Positions 61,313-64,000 of a DNA stretch of 64,000 bases are shown here, in pieces; positions within the stretch are counted from its first letter, which is position 1, and each line of letters begins with the position of its first letter. The DNA is taken from positions 24,697,444 to 24,761,443 of the forward strand of contig NC_068979.1 of assembly GCF_016808095.1 (NCBI RefSeq), written 5' to 3'. A program made the position numbers and the translations under genes. The stretch is from Vigna angularis (lineage: Eukaryota; Streptophyta; Magnoliopsida; Fabales; Fabaceae). The notes beneath the pieces were generated by a model. The model was not told the origin of the DNA. It did no database searches and saw only the letters and a list, made by a program, of their open reading frames with translations.

Positions 61313-64000
61313 GCCGCGAGGTTCAAGAAGGTGTCGTTTAATCACTGAGAACAACCTTGTTCAAATATCACTCTGATAATAAATATATTATAATTTATTT
61401 ATTTTCTGTTCTAGCTAGCATATGCATACATATATTATATTCTCATCAGACTACATATTTCGAAATTGTAAGTTAGAATACTTGATTCCTAAATTGTAAG
61501 TTACACATAAATAAAATTAATTTTAATTTTTGGAGGGAGTGATTTGATATATGTTAGGCCGAATTTGGACCATGTTAATTTAGGTCTCTAACTTTTTCTC
61601 GACTAACCAATCCCAGTATAAAACTTAATTAATAAAACATAAATCACAAAAAAAAATTAACATATATTTATACATATATGTAACGGTGACCCCCGGACGT
61701 CTTCGAACGATACCCAAAAAACACCAAGATCGGATAGCTGTAGTAGATAAGTTTTCGAAAATGATTAAAGTAAAACATTGATTAAAGATGATTGGGTCAT
61801 GGATTGGGTCGTAATGAAAGCTTTGCTAATTTGAAGCTTTAACAGGTATACATCCAATCAGTGCACATGAGATTGAACAAGGTTTAACTAGACAGAGAGA
61901 ACAAAGAGAGCGTGGACCGGACAACGTCTGAAGGAAATTGTGTAAGTCTTATGATTTGACCCTAGAAAAATATAATTTTTATCCTAGGTTACAAAACTAA
62001 TAAACTTATATAATAAGAATCTCAAAACATAAGTAAAAGAGTTCGTGTACATGACAGTTATCTTTTTAAAAAGAGAGATATCTTCCTTTTCTTTTTTTTC
62101 CTTAAAAACCTTACTCTCAAATATAGCCTTTATATTATGGGAAATAAATAAGAATAAGGAGCAAATGGAAGTGTTATCAGTAAACAATTTGGAAAAAAAA
62201 AATCGAAGAAAAATAGAAATGTTGATGAACATAGTGAACTTGGAGGTGTAATTGAGTTTGGGATGTTTGGTTATACTTCTTAATTTGTTCATCTTAAAAC
62301 TAGTTTAAAACACAGGATTTAAATTATATATTTGTTATACTATTATAGTTTACTTTGTATATTATTTTACTTTTATTAATAATATATTTTAATTGGTGAT
62401 ATATACATAATAGCAAATAACTTTAATAAAATATAAAAACCATTTATTTTTTCCTATTGTATTTGAAAAGATAATTAAATTTTTTATTAAAATACTTAAT
62501 TTCGAATATATTTTTGTTGTAAAGAGATAAATACTACTGATCCAATCATTACATATTTAGAGAATGAAAAATATAAATATATACATATTTATACACTAGT
62601 TCACGTTAAGTTTTTTTTAATGAATATGTACAAAATTCTGAAATTTTGTAAATATTTTGTACAATCATATGTATATATACATAACTCTATCCTAACATCT
62701 CAAATTCTCACTATAATTTCCTGCATTTTGTATTACTGTCTACTCACGTACTCATTGTAAATAAATATTTAATGGAAGAAATAATAACAATAACTAAAAG
62801 TACCAAAGTATGTAGCATAAATAAATCCCTAGTAAGAATTTATAAGGAGTAACAATAAAATAAAGTGACAACAAGAGAATACCAATATTTTTAATGTGGA
62901 AAAATCTTTTCATTGTGAAAAGTAAAATTTCACGAACACAAGTCAATAAATTAAGCACCATTAAGATCAAATATTGATACAAATCAAAGCACAAAAACAA
63001 GTGTCTATAATTAGTCAATACATCAAAGCAATAATATTCTAAATATGAATTATAAAGAAAAAGAAACCTAAAATGAGTAACATTGAGGGACTGATTTCTC
63101 TAAACTCAAACCTTTGATTGATGAACTAATAATCAAAATGAAGAACTTTATTCCACAAACCTGCTGTCAAAATTTTAGCATAATCCAACTATGAACGAAG
63201 TGGATATCATAATTTTATTGAGGTAGCACGGTGAATATGCTAACAAATTTTCTCTCTTTTTTCTCTCTTCCAAGGGCTGCGAAAATACACTCTCTCTTGA
63301 AGCAAAAAATCCCCCTCCACTTAGATTAAATAATGAGACAAAATGGACTTAACTAGGTTGGACTTTGTAGGCACATAGTTTAGAGTCTAACCCAATAATG
63401 CTACAACACAAAAACAAAGGGTAAACTAATGAAAATTAAAAAATATTACATATAATATCATCACCATCATCATGCTTACATAATTCTCATAAAAAATTAA
63501 ATGTTTATCACACAACACAGTCCTCTCAATTCAACCCTCGAGACCCACTCACATCATAGACATCTAACTCTACTTTTAAAAGACTAGTGTAATGAATGAA
63601 CTCAAAGACAATACATCTATCATGACTGACTCCTGCCTTCCAGGAGATATAGATATAGATTTGCATTAAGACTAAAGTCCATCGTGAGCATAACTAGGTT
63701 AAATTCCTTGTATCTTTGACCTTTTTTTCATACTGAAATTCTAGATTGTAGGAGCCTCCATCGACTCTCATCACTAGATATCTTCCTCTAATATAATCAT
63801 TTTTCAATAGACCACATAACCTCAATTCAATGTAGAACTCCTTCCTTAAGATTCACTATAATCATATCACCCACACAATCACATATCTTATCTCATTCAA
63901 TAAGTTAAATACACAAAAAGTCTAAAATAGTTTAACTTTACTCAATCATACATATAAAAAATTCAATTTCGCTTCGAGCCACCTTTGAAGATAAGCTCAC
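61313..64000. other. Upstream region of the CRM gene, then AT-rich DNA with LTR-like traces
   Basis: The segment above 61312 is the 5' region of the CRM gene. Around 62880-62960, 'aataccaatatttttaatgt' followed by 'ggaaaaatcttttc' resembles the sequence near the ends of some plant LTR elements, but no coding remains were found. Frames at 61984-62292 and 62794-63018 show no domain. Confidence 0.4.

Noticed and set aside
60838..61326. Alternative open frames on both strands over the first exon of the CRM gene
   Set aside because: They lack the CAF signatures and do not join the downstream CRM exons.
61312..61354. Longer N-terminus for the CRM protein starting at 61354
   Set aside because: The codon at 61354 is TTG; the first ATG in frame is at 61312 and gives a good presequence.

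Overview
This is a plant nuclear window. It is AT-rich, with intron-containing genes, organelle-targeted products and many transposable-element remains. The repeat types (copia-like LTRs with 'aatcgatta'/'cgattac' motifs, gypsy LTRs beginning TGTTAGACCC, a CACTA element with GACGTC subterminal repeats) and the protein sequences suggest a eudicot, most likely a legume of the bean/cowpea group. That placement is inference from style, not a database match.

Five host genes can be read. (1) 77-541, minus: a short secreted proline-rich, extensin-like protein with a hydrophobic C-terminus. (2) 9647-12351 or 12420, minus: a four-exon gene for a glycine-rich, acidic-tailed, probably plastid-targeted membrane protein of unknown function. 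(3) 19273-23929, plus: an eight-exon HD-domain phosphohydrolase of the YfbR/HDDC2 5'-deoxynucleotidase type with an organelle-like N-terminus. (4) 48409-51846, plus: an eight-exon proline-rich extensin-like receptor kinase (PERK) with every kinase motif present. (5) 59328-61312, minus: a five-exon mitochondrial CRM-domain protein related to CRS2-associated factors (group II intron splicing). The splice models of genes 2-5 keep frame throughout with GT..AG introns.

Between them lie transposable elements. There are copia fragments (gag near 6.43-6.97 kb minus; RT-RNase H near 15.1-16.1 kb plus; RT near 55.7-56.1 kb plus) and a gypsy pol (41.8-43.2 kb minus) that has lost its integrase core. A non-autonomous element with long terminal inverted repeats lies at 17354-18562, and a foldback sequence at about 12.9-13.4 kb.

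The main accessory object is an 8.1-kb CACTA (En/Spm) transposon at 28314-36418. It has intact CACTAGTGCAGAA termini and an ATT target duplication, and sits inside LTR-like DNA. It carries a broken TNP2-type transposase and a second, ten-exon gene joining a Transposase_24 (Ptta/En/Spm) region to a Ulp1-like cysteine protease; that frame is interrupted only by two TGA codons. Its ends hold striking palindrome arrays: seven copies of a GACGTC-TATAATATTATA-GACGTC type site about 115 bp apart on the left, arranged inside a large inverted repeat, and five related sites exactly 33 bp apart on the right.

The remaining long stretches (542-6430, 7900-9300, 23930-28090, 43200-48408, 51850-55200, 56140-59300, 61400-64000) are AT-rich intergenic DNA with microsatellites, degenerate minisatellites and unrecognised repeats. 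No tRNA, rRNA or CRISPR-like structure was seen.
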